Below the pieces are notes generated by a model, which searched no databases, was not told the DNA's origin, and saw nothing but the letters and a program-made list of their open reading frames with translations. 64,000 nt of DNA from Thalassotalea eurytherma (GTDB lineage: Bacteria > Pseudomonadota > Gammaproteobacteria > Enterobacterales > Alteromonadaceae), in contig NZ_BSSU01000002.1 of NCBI RefSeq assembly GCF_030161415.1, positions 186,001-250,000 of the forward strand. Reading direction: 5' to 3'. This document shows, piece after piece, positions 48,472 through 58,999 of this stretch (the stretch's first letter is position 1; each line of letters starts with the position of its first letter). Position numbers and translations under genes: made by a program.

Positions 48472-49683
48472 ATGGCGACTTCTCTTTCACAAGACGTAAA
48501 AAAATACCTGATTGTTACAGGTAATTACTGGACTTTTACCTTAACGGATGGCGCACTAAGAATGTTAGTCGTGCTGTTCTTCCATCAATTGGGTTATTCG
48601 CCGCTAGAAGTGGCCATGCTATTTTTGTTCTATGAAATATTTGGTGTTTTTACTAATCTATTTGGTGGATATTTAGGGGCCAAACTCGGTTTAAATAAAA
48701 CCATGAACATTGGTTTAGGCCTGCAAATTATAGCCCTAGCAATGCTTGCCATGCCGACAACCTACCTTGGTATGGCCTATGTGATGGCAGCGCAAGCGTT
48801 GTCAGGTATCGCCAAAGATCTAAATAAAATGAGCGCAAAAAGCTCGATAAAAATGTTGGTGGCTCAAGGCCAAGAAGGCACCTTGTTCAAGTGGGTTGCG
48901 ATATTAACAGGCTCTAAGAATGCGTTAAAAGGCGTTGGATTTTTCCTTGGTGGCTTGCTATTAAGCATGTTCTCATTCCAAGGCGCGATGGTCATCATGG
49001 CCAGTGTGTTATTTCTTGTTTGGCTCTTTAGTATTTTCTCGTTAAAACAAGATTTAGGCAAAGCTAAAAACAAGCCAAAGTTTCGCGAGATATTTTCTAA
49101 GAGTCAATCGATAAACGTGCTCTCAGCAGCTAGGCTATTTCTTTTTGGCGCTAGGGATGTGTGGTTTGTCGTTGCTTTGCCGGTGTTTCTATCTCAAGCA
49201 TTTAATTGGGATCATTACTATGTAGGTGGCTTTCTTGCCTTATGGGTAATTGGTTATGGCGCAGTGCAGTCTTTTGCCCCTAAAATTATCAATCGTAATG
49301 GCCATCAAGCACAACCAAGCGATGCCGTGTTTTGGGCGTCTAGTCTTGCTATTGTGCCAATGCTGATTGCACTTTGCTTGTACCTAAAAATTGCAATGCC
49401 TCACGCGTTGTTGATTGGTTTACTCATTTTTGGCGTGCTGTTTGCTATTAATTCATCACTGCATAGCTATTTGATAGTGAGTTTAGCTGACAAAGATGGC
49501 GTTTCACTCGATGTTGGCTTTTACTATATGGCAAATGCCATGGGCAGATTGCTAGGAACTGTGCTATCAGGTTGGGTGTTTCAAGCGCACGGGCTCACCG
49601 CATGTTTAATTGTATCAAGCATTTTTATTGTTATTGCAGCCATCATTTCTAAGGCGTTACCAACAGCTAGGTCATGCCTTTAG
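48472..49683 (+). CDS. arsJ: Organoarsenical efflux MFS permease ArsJ
   Basis: The 403-residue protein starts at ATG 48472 (MATSLSQDVKKYL), 11 bp after gap; an upstream start would lie inside gap. The N-terminus VTGNYWTFTLTDGALRMLVV and FYEIFGVFTNLFGGYLGAKL is typical of ArsJ, a 12-helix transporter that exports 1-arseno-3-phosphoglycerate, which then breaks down outside to arsenate. It is the last gene of the operon. No obvious terminator fits into the 31 bp before the convergent hda gene. Confidence 0.93.
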   Translation: MATSLSQDVKKYLIVTGNYWTFTLTDGALRMLVVLFFHQLGYSPLEVAMLFLFYEIFGVFTNLFGGYLGAKLGLNKTMNIGLGLQIIALAMLAMPTTYLGMAYVMAAQALSGIAKDLNKMSAKSSIKMLVAQGQEGTLFKWVAILTGSKNALKGVGFFLGGLLLSMFSFQGAMVIMASVLFLVWLFSIFSLKQDLGKAKNKPKFREIFSKSQSINVLSAARLFLFGARDVWFVVALPVFLSQAFNWDHYYVGGFLALWVIGYGAVQSFAPKIINRNGHQAQPSDAVFWASSLAIVPMLIALCLYLKIAMPHALLIGLLIFGVLFAINSSLHSYLIVSLADKDGVSLDVGFYYMANAMGRLLGTVLSGWVFQAHGLTACLIVSSIFIVIAAIISKALPTARSCL

Positions 49684-49714
49684 GGGCAGAACAAATGGCG
49701 TACAAAAGAAATGC

Positions 49715-50419
49715 TTAAAGTAAAACTTCTTTGATAAATGGAATGGTAATTTTTCGTTTATCGCGAATTGATGCTTTGTCTAACTCATCAAGGCTCGTGA
49801 CGAGATTTTTCATATCGCGCTCAACACGATTAAAGAGAAATTTGGCGACATCTAAATGTAAAATCAAGCCACGTTGACTAGCGCGTAATTGAATAGCACT
49901 GATTTTATCATCATCTGATAATGGCTTAATCGATTCAACATAGCCCCAACCTAAACGCGAGACGAGATCAGGTAAAGTGATACCAAGTTGCTTGACAGAC
50001 TTTTGACCACATATGATCAATTTATGTTGTTGCTCGATAACGCGGTTAAACAAATCAAAAACAGCCTGTTCCCAATCAGCTTTTCCTGCGATTAAGTCAA
50101 CATCATCAAGGCAAATCACGTCGTAAAACTCTAAACCATCAAGTACTTCAGGGCTAAAGTTCATTAACTCATTGAATGACATGCAAATAGATGACTGACT
50201 TAAGGTATCGGCATGTGCACAACTAGCATGCAACAAATGTGATTTACCGACAGACTGAGCACCAAACAAATACATTGCTGGTGTTTGGTATTGGCTTTCA
50301 CCGCCAATAAACAGTTTCAATTCATTGACGACACTTTGATTATCCCCTACTTCAAAACTTGCAAAGGTTTCGTCGTCAGGTAATTGCACCGACAATGTGA
50401 GTTGTGAACGTGATTTCAT
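49715..50419 (-). CDS. hda: DnaA regulatory inactivator Hda
   Basis: The 234-residue protein starts at the ATG at 50419 (MKSRSQLTLSVQLPDDETFA), overlapping the upstream stop by one base (TAATG). It is an AAA+ DnaA-like ATPase with GAQSVGKSHLLH (Walker A), YDVICLDDVDLIAG (Walker B), GLPDLVSRLGWG-like box VII (LPDLVSRLGWG) and the N-terminal clamp-binding peptide QLTLSVQL. With the sliding clamp it promotes ATP hydrolysis by DnaA and prevents over-initiation. It is coupled to the DUF2066 gene. Confidence 0.95.
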   Translation of the reverse strand: MKSRSQLTLSVQLPDDETFASFEVGDNQSVVNELKLFIGGESQYQTPAMYLFGAQSVGKSHLLHASCAHADTLSQSSICMSFNELMNFSPEVLDGLEFYDVICLDDVDLIAGKADWEQAVFDLFNRVIEQQHKLIICGQKSVKQLGITLPDLVSRLGWGYVESIKPLSDDDKISAIQLRASQRGLILHLDVAKFLFNRVERDMKNLVTSLDELDKASIRDKRKITIPFIKEVLL

Positions 50420-51513
50420 TACTTTTGCCAATAAAATACCGGAATCGCTTGCTCATCAATATCAGCAAGTGGGTCGATTATTTGTTGCAGCGCATCAACT
50501 AATTTCACTGACGCCATAAACGTTTGTTCAGAGCCAATTAACCCAATATCAAAACGTCGAACTTCACCTTCGGCATAACGTAACTTAACGCTACTTACCG
50601 CAGAAAAATCAGATAAAAATTGTGAAATCTCGACAAATGTTTTCATCGAACCGACATTAGCTATCTCAATTGTCATGACATTGGTTGTATCAGTACTTAA
50701 TGCATACTGCTGGTGAATATGCGAACTAATCGCTTCTAGGGCTTGCTCTAATAATAACTCAGGATTATTACCATAAAGGCGTTCACCAAATTGTTGAACC
50801 CCCTCAAGGATACTCCAGTCAAGGGCATATTGATTAACCTGGCAAGGCGCCTCGCAGGTTTCTTCATCAACGAATACGGGCTCGACTAGCGTATTGTTTG
50901 AAACTCTAATGATCACCGAGGCTTCTGCTAAGTAACGTTCAGATGCCTCTTTTACAGGTTCGGCAAAACGCCCCCAGACATCTGATACTTGCACTCGGTT
51001 AATATCTTCCAAGTCCATTAATGGCAACACCATCGGCACCGCACGTTCGGCAGAAAACCCCTGCACTTTTTGGGCTAATAGATGTTCACTAGAGTGGTCA
51101 ATTATCTTGCGCTCAAGATTATCTTCTTCAATCAACCAAACGGTAAGCAAAGGCCTAATACTGCCTAAAATGGGCAAACCTGCTTGATAAAATAGTTGGT
51201 TGATTTTCAATTCATCAAATTCAGCAATCAGCATGCTTTGTTGATCAACACGATCATAATAAAACTGCGCAACATAGGCTTGAGGACGTGTTAGTGCGGA
51301 TTCAATTGACACATCTTGTTCAAAATCACTGTTACCGCCCACTTTTAGCATCACTTGCTTCATGGCTTGCTTAAGACCATTGGCTCGTTCAGCATTACTT
51401 TGGCCATCAACCGTTACTTTTGCCGTGTATAACTGAGTAACTTCGATAGCCCGGGCTGTAAAAACAAAACAATTTATCAACAAGAGTAAAGATAAAAAGA
51501 GTGATTTAGTCAT
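50419..51513 (-). CDS. DUF2066 secreted/periplasmic protein
   Basis: With the ATG at 51513 the product has 364 residues and opens with a signal peptide (MTKSLFLSLLLLINCFVFTA, then RA). In-frame ATGs at 51537 and 51558 exist but would put a polar stretch ahead of the signal. The pattern VDGQSNAERANGLKQAMKQV and SALTRPQAYV is that of DUF2066 proteins found beside hda or purM in Shewanella and Vibrio. Function unknown. It diverges from purM over about 150 bp and is translationally coupled to hda. Confidence 0.85.
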   Translation of the reverse strand: MTKSLFLSLLLLINCFVFTARAIEVTQLYTAKVTVDGQSNAERANGLKQAMKQVMLKVGGNSDFEQDVSIESALTRPQAYVAQFYYDRVDQQSMLIAEFDELKINQLFYQAGLPILGSIRPLLTVWLIEEDNLERKIIDHSSEHLLAQKVQGFSAERAVPMVLPLMDLEDINRVQVSDVWGRFAEPVKEASERYLAEASVIIRVSNNTLVEPVFVDEETCEAPCQVNQYALDWSILEGVQQFGERLYGNNPELLLEQALEAISSHIHQQYALSTDTTNVMTIEIANVGSMKTFVEISQFLSDFSAVSSVKLRYAEGEVRRFDIGLIGSEQTFMASVKLVDALQQIIDPLADIDEQAIPVFYWQK

Positions 51514-51669
51514 ATTTTCATAACGAATCGGTTGCATAATCAGGATCTTAACATACAAATACGTAATTTAATTAGTATTAAAAAATAATTTACCTTTATG
51601 TTTCAACAAAGCCACAGCACTGATAGAATATGCGCCACTAAAGATAGACGTATTAATTAGAGGTTCCAC

Positions 51670-52716
51670 GTGAGTGATCAGAAGCAGTCGCTAAGTTATA
51701 AAGATGCAGGTGTAGACATTGATGCAGGTAATGCACTTGTAGAGAATATTAAAGGTGCTGTAAAGCGCACAACTCGCCCCGAAGTAATGGGTGGTTTAGG
51801 TGGTTTTGGTTCTGTTTGCCAATTACCAACAAACTATAAAGAACCTGTGTTAGTAGCTGGAACCGATGGCGTAGGTACTAAACTTCGCTTAGCAATTGAC
51901 CTTAAAAAGCACGATACCGTGGGTATCGACCTTGTGGCTATGTGTGTTAACGATTTAATCGTTCAAGGTGCAGAACCATTATTCTTCCTAGACTACTATG
52001 CGACCGCTAAATTAGATGTTGAAGTTGCTTCTGACGTAGTATCAGGTATTGCCGATGGTTGTGTATTATCTGGTTGTGCTTTAGTTGGTGGTGAAACGGC
52101 AGAAATGCCAGGCATGTACCATGCAGGCGACTACGATATCGCTGGTTTCTGTGTTGGTGTTGCTGAAAAATCTCGCTTATTAGACGGTAGCGCAGTAAAA
52201 GCTGGCGACCAGTTAATCGCCCTTGGCTCTTCAGGTCCACACTCAAATGGTTACTCATTAATTCGTAAAGTATTAGAAGTAAACAATACAGATACCAATG
52301 AAGACTTAAACGGTAAGCCGTTAAGCGAACACCTATTAGCGCCAACTAAAATTTACGTAAAATCTATTTTAGCGCTATTAAAAGACGTTGATGTTTCTGC
52401 CCTTTCTCATATCACTGGTGGTGGCTTTTGGGAGAATATTCCTCGCGTATTACCTGAATCTGCGCAAGCAGTTATTAAGGGTGATTCATGGCAGTGGCCT
52501 GAAATTTTCAACTGGTTACAAGAAAATGGTAACATCACTACTCACGAAATGTACCGCACATTTAACTGTGGTGTAGGTATGATTATCGCTGTACCAGCTG
52601 ACAAAGTTGAGCAAAGCTTGGCTATCCTAACAGAGCATGGTGAAAACGCTTGGCACATAGGTGAAATTAGCGACAAAGCCGATGGTGAAGAGCAAGTTGT
52701 GATTAACCAAGGTTAA
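51670..52716 (+). CDS. purM: Phosphoribosylformylglycinamidine cyclo-ligase
   Basis: The 348-residue enzyme catalyses the fifth step of purine synthesis (FGAM to AIR, ATP-dependent). It starts at GTG, with AGAGG upstream. Motifs: [39 protein letters not shown] and [17 protein letters not shown]. The length fits E. coli PurM (345). It forms the usual purMN operon, 6 bp before purN. Confidence 0.97.
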   Translation: MSDQKQSLSYKDAGVDIDAGNALVENIKGAVKRTTRPEVMGGLGGFGSVCQLPTNYKEPVLVAGTDGVGTKLRLAIDLKKHDTVGIDLVAMCVNDLIVQGAEPLFFLDYYATAKLDVEVASDVVSGIADGCVLSGCALVGGETAEMPGMYHAGDYDIAGFCVGVAEKSRLLDGSAVKAGDQLIALGSSGPHSNGYSLIRKVLEVNNTDTNEDLNGKPLSEHLLAPTKIYVKSILALLKDVDVSALSHITGGGFWENIPRVLPESAQAVIKGDSWQWPEIFNWLQENGNITTHEMYRTFNCGVGMIIAVPADKVEQSLAILTEHGENAWHIGEISDKADGEEQVVINQG

Positions 52717-52722
52717 TTACTG

Positions 52723-53361
52723 ATGCCTAATATTGTCGTACTCATATCAGGCAGTGGCTCAAATTTGCAGGCGATTATTGACGCCTGCAAAGCTCAACAA
52801 ATTGACGCTACCATCTCAGGTGTTATTTCTAATAAAGCAGATGCTTACGGCTTAACACGCGCCGAAGAAGCTGGCATTGCTAACCAAGTATTAAGCCATA
52901 AAGATTACGCTACTCGTGAGAGTTATGATCTTGCGCTTATTGACGCGATCGAAGCCTATAACCCTGATCTAATTGTCCTTGCCGGTTTCATGCGAATCCT
53001 TACCCCAGCCTTTGTTGATAATTTTTCTGGAAAATTATTGAACATTCACCCATCTTTGTTGCCTAAGTATCAAGGATTGCATACACATCAACGTGCAATT
53101 GATGCTGGTGATGAAGAACATGGTGTTAGTGTTCACTTCGTTACCGAAGAATTAGACGGTGGTCCGGTAATACTGCAAGCTAAGGTACCTATCTTCCCTG
53201 AAGATAATGCTGATGATCTTGCCATGCGTGTTCATGAACAAGAACACCGTATTTATCCACTGGTAGTAAAATGGTTTTGCCAAGGCCGTTTAAAAATGGT
53301 AGAAAACCTAGCATATCTTGATGATCAACCTTTACCGGAATCAGGATACGCGAACGAATAA
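52723..53361 (+). CDS. purN: Phosphoribosylglycinamide formyltransferase
   Basis: The 212-residue enzyme transfers a formyl group from 10-formyl-THF to GAR. Motifs: VLISGSGSNLQAIIDACK (substrate phosphate loop), LAGFMRILTPAF, LLNIHPSLLPKYQGLHTHQRA (catalytic Asn-His) and HFVTEELDGGPVI (catalytic Asp). It is co-transcribed with purM; a third gene follows 24 bp later. Confidence 0.97.
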   Translation: MPNIVVLISGSGSNLQAIIDACKAQQIDATISGVISNKADAYGLTRAEEAGIANQVLSHKDYATRESYDLALIDAIEAYNPDLIVLAGFMRILTPAFVDNFSGKLLNIHPSLLPKYQGLHTHQRAIDAGDEEHGVSVHFVTEELDGGPVILQAKVPIFPEDNADDLAMRVHEQEHRIYPLVVKWFCQGRLKMVENLAYLDDQPLPESGYANE

Positions 53362-53385
53362 TAATTAAAATAAAGGTGGTAATAG

Positions 53386-54105
53386 ATGGTCAAACTTGTC
53401 GCGATGTTAACTTCTCTTGTTGTTTCAACAACGACATTAGCAACTACTCAAGATGTTCCTATTGCCCCCTTTAAAGCTCAATATAACATCCTTCATAAAG
53501 GCGATCCCGTTGGCAAAGGGTATCGTGAACTATCCATCCAAGACAACGGGCTAATAGAATATAGCTATCAAACTAAAGGTAAATGGATGATCTTTTCGGA
53601 CAAACGAAAAGAGACTAGTTTATTAGAGTTAACTGATAATAACCAACTCATACTGCAAGAGTATAAATTTACTCGTTCAGGCACCGGACCAAATAAAAAG
53701 CAACACTGGCAATATTACCCAAACCAAAACAAAGCTCATAATATCGTTAAAGAAAAAGAAATACCGATTGATTTTAGTAATGGCTTACAAGACAAACTTA
53801 GTTATCACCTGCAGCAACGATTATCTTTTATTGACAACCCAAAGCAAGAATCCTTTGATCATGATGTAATCACAACCTCAGGAAAAATTAAAAACTACCG
53901 ATACGAGTTTGTTAACGAAGAAGAGTTAATGCTACCTTATGGCTTGGTGAAAGCGTTAAAATATAAACGTGAGGTTGCCGAGAAAGAACGTGTCACTTAT
54001 GCGTGGTTTGCACCTGAGCTTGATTATTTACTTGTGCGGTTATACCAAATTAAAGAAGGCGTTGATCAATTTGAAGCCCAATTAGATACGTTTGAACTCA
54101 AATAA
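53386..54105 (+). CDS. DUF3108 secreted protein
   Basis: The 239-residue protein has an N-terminal signal peptide (MVKLVAMLTSLVVSTTTLA, cleavage after LA-type site) and a beta-rich body with FKAQYNILHKGDPVGKG and a repeating two-stranded pattern as in DUF3108, a periplasmic family of unknown function often encoded near purMN. AAAGGTGGT is its ribosome-binding site. Confidence 0.88.
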   Translation: MVKLVAMLTSLVVSTTTLATTQDVPIAPFKAQYNILHKGDPVGKGYRELSIQDNGLIEYSYQTKGKWMIFSDKRKETSLLELTDNNQLILQEYKFTRSGTGPNKKQHWQYYPNQNKAHNIVKEKEIPIDFSNGLQDKLSYHLQQRLSFIDNPKQESFDHDVITTSGKIKNYRYEFVNEEELMLPYGLVKALKYKREVAEKERVTYAWFAPELDYLLVRLYQIKEGVDQFEAQLDTFELK

Positions 54106-54140
54106 CCACTCAAGCTATTGATATAAATGAGCAGGTGGTA

Positions 54141-54938
54141 CTAGTTAACCTGCTCTTGTCCTTGTAAAACCACTTCTCCACCATTGAACACAACCCACTG
54201 CCCAGGCTTATATTTATGCCAATTTTCATCATCAGTTAATGGCTGAGTTGCGATAACAGTTACCACATCTTTTTCCGTCGTTTCTTGCTGAAAGTCGACT
54301 ACCATCTCAGCGTCAATTAGGCTTGCTTTGCCAAAAGGCGCTCGTCTTGTAATGTAATGCAAGTTATTAGCACAGTAGCTAAACAAATAATCACCGTCAC
54401 TCAGCAACAGGTTAAAAACACCTAGCTTGTTAATCTCACTGCATAACTGGCCAATAAATGGCGCTAAGTTGCGTAAGCATAAACTCCCACCTTTACCTTG
54501 TTGTTTGGCCTCTAGTTGATCAAGTAACCAACAATAAGCGTGCTCACTGTCGGTTGTACCAATAGGAAAATTATTGTTAATAGGTAGTTTGTTTTTAAAA
54601 TCAGCAAGTTGACCATTATGAGCATAGGTCCAATTTTTACCAGAGATTGGACGAATAAATGGGTGGGTATTCTCTAAACAAATCGCGCCAGAGTTAGCTT
54701 GACGGATATGACAAATAACCAACTCACTCTTAATTGGATATTCTGTCACTAGCTTGGCAATTGGTGAATCTGCACTTGGTAAAGGATCTTTAAAGTTTCG
54801 ACAACCTTTACCTTCATAAAAGGTAATGCCCCAACCGTCTTTATGAGGGCCAGTATTGCCACCTCGTTGCATTAAACCACTAAAGCTAAAACAAATATCC
54901 GTTGGCACATTAGCGCTCATGGCAAGCAATTCACACAT
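54141..54938 (-). CDS. yafJ: Class II glutamine amidotransferase, YafJ-like
   Basis: The 265-residue protein starts MCELLAMSANVP, with the nucleophilic Cys2 exposed after Met removal. GPHKDGWGITFY, ICHIRQANSGAICLENTHPF and YAHNGQLADF are the N-terminal-nucleophile amidohydrolase signatures. YafJ-type proteins consist of the glutaminase domain alone; the natural acceptor is unknown. It diverges from fadE across 138 bp, which is also near the yafJ context of E. coli (fadE is nearby there). Confidence 0.92.
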   Translation of the reverse strand: MCELLAMSANVPTDICFSFSGLMQRGGNTGPHKDGWGITFYEGKGCRNFKDPLPSADSPIAKLVTEYPIKSELVICHIRQANSGAICLENTHPFIRPISGKNWTYAHNGQLADFKNKLPINNNFPIGTTDSEHAYCWLLDQLEAKQQGKGGSLCLRNLAPFIGQLCSEINKLGVFNLLLSDGDYLFSYCANNLHYITRRAPFGKASLIDAEMVVDFQQETTEKDVVTVIATQPLTDDENWHKYKPGQWVVFNGGEVVLQGQEQVN

Positions 54939-55039
54939 TATTTATCACTCTTTTTACTGCGATTTCAGCCTATTGTATTAAATATTCGTCAACAACGGAA
55001 AATTATGTTTGAAATTGTTATGATTACGTTATAACCTTT

Positions 55040-55055
55040 AGTGGTCAGACCTCTT
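55040..55055 (+). promoter_or_regulatory. FadR-like operator upstream of fadE
   Basis: AGTGGTCAGACCTCTT contains the core TGGTC-N-GACC of FadR sites and lies 22 bp before the fadE start. FadR would repress fatty acid degradation and release in the presence of long-chain acyl-CoA. Confidence 0.5.
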
Positions 55056-55076
55056 ATTTATGAATAAGGAAAACAA

Positions 55077-57539
55077 GTGGAAACATTAATTTGGATTTTA
55101 AGCGCCGTTGCGCTAACAGGCTTTATGGCCTATTCCCGAGCGAAGCTCTCTACATTTACACTGTTATTTACTGCTTTAATGGTAGTGGGTAGTTTTTACC
55201 AAGTTGTTTCATGGATTGGTTGGTTAATCTTCGTTGTATTAGCTGCACCATTAAATGTGACTAACATTCGTCAACAATATATCTCTAAGCCTTTGCTTAA
55301 AGCATTCCAAAGCATCATGCCTGAAATGTCTCGCACTGAGAAAGAAGCAATTGATGCTGGTACCACATGGTTTGAAGCCGACCTTTTCCGCGGCGCACCA
55401 GATTGGCAGAAACTTCATAACTACCCTGCTCCGCGTTTAAGCGCTGAAGAGCAAGCCTTTATCGACGGTCCTGTTGAAGAAGTTTGTCGCATGGTTGATG
55501 ACTGGGATACAACCCACTCACGTGCCGACTTAGCTCCAGAAATCTGGCAGTATTTAAAAGACAACAAATTCTTCGCGATGATCATCAAAAAGCAATATGG
55601 TGGTTTAGAATTTAGTGCTTACGCACAATCTCGTGTACTTCAAAAACTAACAGGTGCTAGTTCAGTACTAGCAAGTACGGTTGGTGTACCTAACTCTTTA
55701 GGTCCAGGTGAGTTATTACAGCACTATGGTACAACGGAACAACAAGATTACTACTTACCGCGTTTAGCGCGTGGTGAAGAAATTCCTTGTTTTGCCTTAA
55801 CAAGCCCTGAAGCTGGCTCAGACGCCGGTTCAATTCCTGATTTTGGTGTTGTTTGTAAAGGTGAATTTGAAGGTAAAGAAGTACTAGGTATGCGTTTAAC
55901 TTGGGACAAGCGCTACATTACGCTAGCGCCAGTTGCAACGGTACTTGGTTTAGCATTCAAGTTACAAGATCCTGATGGTTTATTAGGTGATGAAAAAGAA
56001 TTAGGCATTACTTGTGCGTTAATTCCAACAGACCTTGAAGGCGTTGATGTTGGTCGTCGTCATTTCCCATTAAATGTTCCATTCCAAAATGGTCCTACAA
56101 AAGGTAAAGATATTTTCGTTCCACTAGATTACATCATTGGTGGTCCTGAAATGGCCGGTCAAGGCTGGCGTATGCTTGTTGAGTGTTTATCTGTAGGTCG
56201 TGCTATTACACTTCCTTCTAACTCAACAGGTGGCGTTAAATCTATCGCGATGGCAACAGGTGCATATAGCCGAATTCGTCGTCAATTCAAATTACCAATT
56301 GGTAAAATGGAAGGTGTTGAAGAAGCATTATCACGTATTGGCGGTAACGCTTACATGATGGACGCTGTTAGTACCCTTTCAACTGGCGCTATCGATTTAG
56401 GTGAAAAACCATCAGTTATCTCAGCAATTGCTAAATATCACTTAACTGAGAAGATGCGTGATTGTATCTCTGACTCTATGGATATCCATGGCGGTAAAGG
56501 TATTTGTATGGGTCCTAATAACTACCTAGCTCGTGGTTATCAAGGTGCTCCAGTAGCAATTACCGTAGAAGGAGCAAACATCCTAACGCGTAGCATGATT
56601 ATTTATGGTCAAGGCGCTATTCGTTGTCATCCTTATGTACTTGCAGAGCTTGAAGCTGCTGGCAATAAAGACTTCAGCCAAGCACTACGAGATTTCGACC
56701 ATGCGTTATTCGGTCACATTGGTTTCTCTATGAGCAATGTATGTCGTAGCATTTGGTTCTCTGTAACAGGTAGTCGATTAATTTCATCGCCATACAGCGA
56801 CGTGACGAAGCGTTACTACCAGTTATTAACACGCTACAGCACAAACTTAGCAATGCTTTCAGATATCGCAATGTTAACCTTAGGTGGTGACTTGAAGCGT
56901 CGCGAACGTATCTCAGCAAGACTAGGTGATGTGCTAAGTCACTTATACTTAGCATCAGCGACTCTTAAACGTTTTAACGATGAAGGTCGTTTAGCTGAAG
57001 ATGCACCGTTAATGCAATGGGCAGTTGAAGATAGCTTATTCAAAATTCAAGAAGCGATTGATGAAGTAATCACTAACTTCCCGAACAAAGCAGTTGCAGG
57101 TTTCTTACGCATGACTATTTTACCATTCGGTAAGTCAGTAACGCGTCCTTCAGACAAGCTTGATCACAAAGTTGCACGTATTCTGCAAACGCCAAGTGCT
57201 ACACGTAACCGTATTGGTCAAGGTCAGTACTTAACGCGTGAAGAAGAAAACCCAATTGGTAAGTTAGAACAAACACTAGATGATATTTTAGCAAGTGAGC
57301 CAATATTCGATAAAGTATGTCGTGCTATTGGTGAAAAACTACCGTTCTTCCGTTTAGATCTAGTTGCTGAAAAAGGTCTTGAAGCTAACGTAATTACTGA
57401 AGCTGAAGCTGAGTTACTACGTAAGACAGAGATTGCACGTAAAGCGGCAATTGATGTAGATGACTTTGATCCGATTGACTTACCTGCAGACAAATCACTG
57501 TATCAAGAAGAGCTTAAGCAAGAGCATAACGCTGCATAA
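55077..57539 (+). CDS. fadE: Acyl-CoA dehydrogenase FadE
   Basis: The 820-residue enzyme starts at GTG, with AAGGA upstream. Two N-terminal helices (residues about 3-60) anchor it to the membrane. The acyl-CoA dehydrogenase fold follows, with [19 protein letters not shown] (substrate/FAD loop) and [15 protein letters not shown]; a C-terminal extension typical of enterobacterial FadE (814 residues) completes it. It performs the first step of beta-oxidation. Codon choice is noticeably regular here, which suggests high expression. A terminator follows. Confidence 0.96.
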   Translation: METLIWILSAVALTGFMAYSRAKLSTFTLLFTALMVVGSFYQVVSWIGWLIFVVLAAPLNVTNIRQQYISKPLLKAFQSIMPEMSRTEKEAIDAGTTWFEADLFRGAPDWQKLHNYPAPRLSAEEQAFIDGPVEEVCRMVDDWDTTHSRADLAPEIWQYLKDNKFFAMIIKKQYGGLEFSAYAQSRVLQKLTGASSVLASTVGVPNSLGPGELLQHYGTTEQQDYYLPRLARGEEIPCFALTSPEAGSDAGSIPDFGVVCKGEFEGKEVLGMRLTWDKRYITLAPVATVLGLAFKLQDPDGLLGDEKELGITCALIPTDLEGVDVGRRHFPLNVPFQNGPTKGKDIFVPLDYIIGGPEMAGQGWRMLVECLSVGRAITLPSNSTGGVKSIAMATGAYSRIRRQFKLPIGKMEGVEEALSRIGGNAYMMDAVSTLSTGAIDLGEKPSVISAIAKYHLTEKMRDCISDSMDIHGGKGICMGPNNYLARGYQGAPVAITVEGANILTRSMIIYGQGAIRCHPYVLAELEAAGNKDFSQALRDFDHALFGHIGFSMSNVCRSIWFSVTGSRLISSPYSDVTKRYYQLLTRYSTNLAMLSDIAMLTLGGDLKRRERISARLGDVLSHLYLASATLKRFNDEGRLAEDAPLMQWAVEDSLFKIQEAIDEVITNFPNKAVAGFLRMTILPFGKSVTRPSDKLDHKVARILQTPSATRNRIGQGQYLTREEENPIGKLEQTLDDILASEPIFDKVCRAIGEKLPFFRLDLVAEKGLEANVITEAEAELLRKTEIARKAAIDVDDFDPIDLPADKSLYQEELKQEHNAA

Positions 57540-57564
57540 TCTTTTCTATCGTATTAGATAATTT

Positions 57565-57594
57565 AAAAAGCCCTGATTATTCAGGGCTTTTTTA
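57565..57594 (+). terminator. Rho-independent terminator after fadE
   Basis: The stem AAAAAGCCCTGA / TCAGGGCTTTTT with a 4-nt loop is followed by T residues. Confidence 0.95.
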
Positions 57595-57895
57595 TTGGCA
57601 TCCACCTATTTTTATCAACCGCTTCTCTCGACAAGAGCAAACTTGACAAAAACTGAAAATACCTACAGATACCTAAGGTGATGGAAAATATCATGCTGGT
57701 TGATTTAAAGAAAATCATAGAAATGGCATGAATTCGCGCATAATTAAACGGTTCAGCCTAAATGATGAGTGAATTGACTCGTTTTTTGAGTGAACACGTG
57801 TAACAAACAAAGCATTACCCATTTCACAACAAACTCGTTAGAATAAGACAAACTATTGTTCTTAAAATGGTATATACGTCGTTAGGTTATAATTC
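57595..57895. other. Intergenic stretch between fadE and the acyltransferase
   Basis: These 301 bases contain no convincing ORF, RNA gene or strong repeat. They should hold the promoter of the acyltransferase gene, but I see no clear consensus. Confidence 0.5.
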
Positions 57896-58786
57896 ATGTT
57901 TTCGTTTTTACCCCGCTTTATCTGTTTCCCTATTACTTTTACTCTGTTTTGCCTAAACCTCGCATTTTGTGGTTTTATGGTTTTTCTTGGTGGCTTTATC
58001 AAATTTTTGGTGCCACTTAAGTCTTTCCACAAGCTACTTTATAAACCAATGCATTTCTTTTATCGTTTATGGTCGCTTAATAACTATTTGATTATTAGTT
58101 TATTTAATAAAGTAGAATGGAAAATTATCAATGATAGCTCGCTCAACAAACAATCTTGGTATTTACTAATTGCTAATCATCAAAGTTGGTTGGATATTTT
58201 TGTTATCGCCCATTTTGCTCGCACCAGGATCCCTGAGCCTAAGTTCTTTTTGAAAGAATCCCTTCGTTATATACCATTTCTTGGCATGGCTTGCTGGGCA
58301 CTCGACATGCCGTTTATGAAACGTTATAAAAAATCATTTATCGCAAAGAACCCTCACCTTAAAGGCAAAGATATAGAGACGACCAAAGCCTCTTGTCGAC
58401 GCTTTGAAAAAACGCCAACAACGATTGTTAATTTTGTTGAAGGAACCCGATTTACCAAAGAAAAGCATGATCGCCAAGGTGACAAGTTTAACCACCTGCT
58501 TATTCCTAAAGCTGGGGGAATCGCCTTTACACTTGCAGCAATGGGCGAGCAATTTGATAAAGTCTTAAATATTACGCTTGCCTACCCTGACAATCCTGGC
58601 CATATCATGATGGACATGCTGTGCGGTGACTTAAAAAGGATTGTCATTTACGTTGAGCCTTTAACGGTTGATGAAAACGTTATGGGTGACTACTACAACG
58701 ACAAAAGCTATCGCGTTCAATTCCAACAATGGCTAAACGATACATGGACAAACAAAGATAAATTACTGACTAAGTATTTAACCTAA
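57896..58786 (+). CDS. PlsC-type acyltransferase (YihG-like)
   Basis: The 296-residue membrane protein has an N-terminal hydrophobic region of about 45 residues. The acyltransferase motifs are NHQSWLDIF (HX4D catalytic motif), FVEGTRFTKEK (motif III) and IPKAGG. The larger size, compared with PlsC of about 245 residues, and the spacing fit the YihG/LPA acyltransferase-like group. It probably acylates lysophosphatidic acid or a related lysolipid. No operon partner is visible. Confidence 0.9.
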   Translation: MFSFLPRFICFPITFTLFCLNLAFCGFMVFLGGFIKFLVPLKSFHKLLYKPMHFFYRLWSLNNYLIISLFNKVEWKIINDSSLNKQSWYLLIANHQSWLDIFVIAHFARTRIPEPKFFLKESLRYIPFLGMACWALDMPFMKRYKKSFIAKNPHLKGKDIETTKASCRRFEKTPTTIVNFVEGTRFTKEKHDRQGDKFNHLLIPKAGGIAFTLAAMGEQFDKVLNITLAYPDNPGHIMMDMLCGDLKRIVIYVEPLTVDENVMGDYYNDKSYRVQFQQWLNDTWTNKDKLLTKYLT

Positions 58787-58813
58787 GCATTAATACTGTA
58801 ATCATTAACGAAT

Positions 58814-58845
58814 GAGGGCTTGCATTAATGCAGGCCTTATTTTTG
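58814..58845 (+). terminator. Probable terminator after the acyltransferase gene
   Basis: AGGGCTTGCA and TGCAGGCCTT form an imperfect stem of about 10 bp around TTAA, followed by ATTTTT. Confidence 0.7.
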
Positions 58846-58999
58846 CTCGCAAATAATGATTTACACTGGCAAAACGACAAATATAGTAATAGAGAAAGGT
58901 GTGTAATTTAGATATAGAAATAGTTATTTAGATTTAACAGTAGAAAATATCAAAAGGATATTTGAGGTAATTAGAAAAGACAACAAGAACAAACAATCG

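Noticed and set aside
42305-49683. arsC at 42305 as a member of the arsenic operon
   Set aside because: It belongs to the bepA operon as in E. coli and is separated from the arsenic operon by DUF2069, the lipoprotein gene and a terminator.
52007-52345. A 112-codon minus-strand ORF inside purM
   Set aside because: Shadow of a highly conserved gene; Leu/His/Gln-rich low-complexity product.
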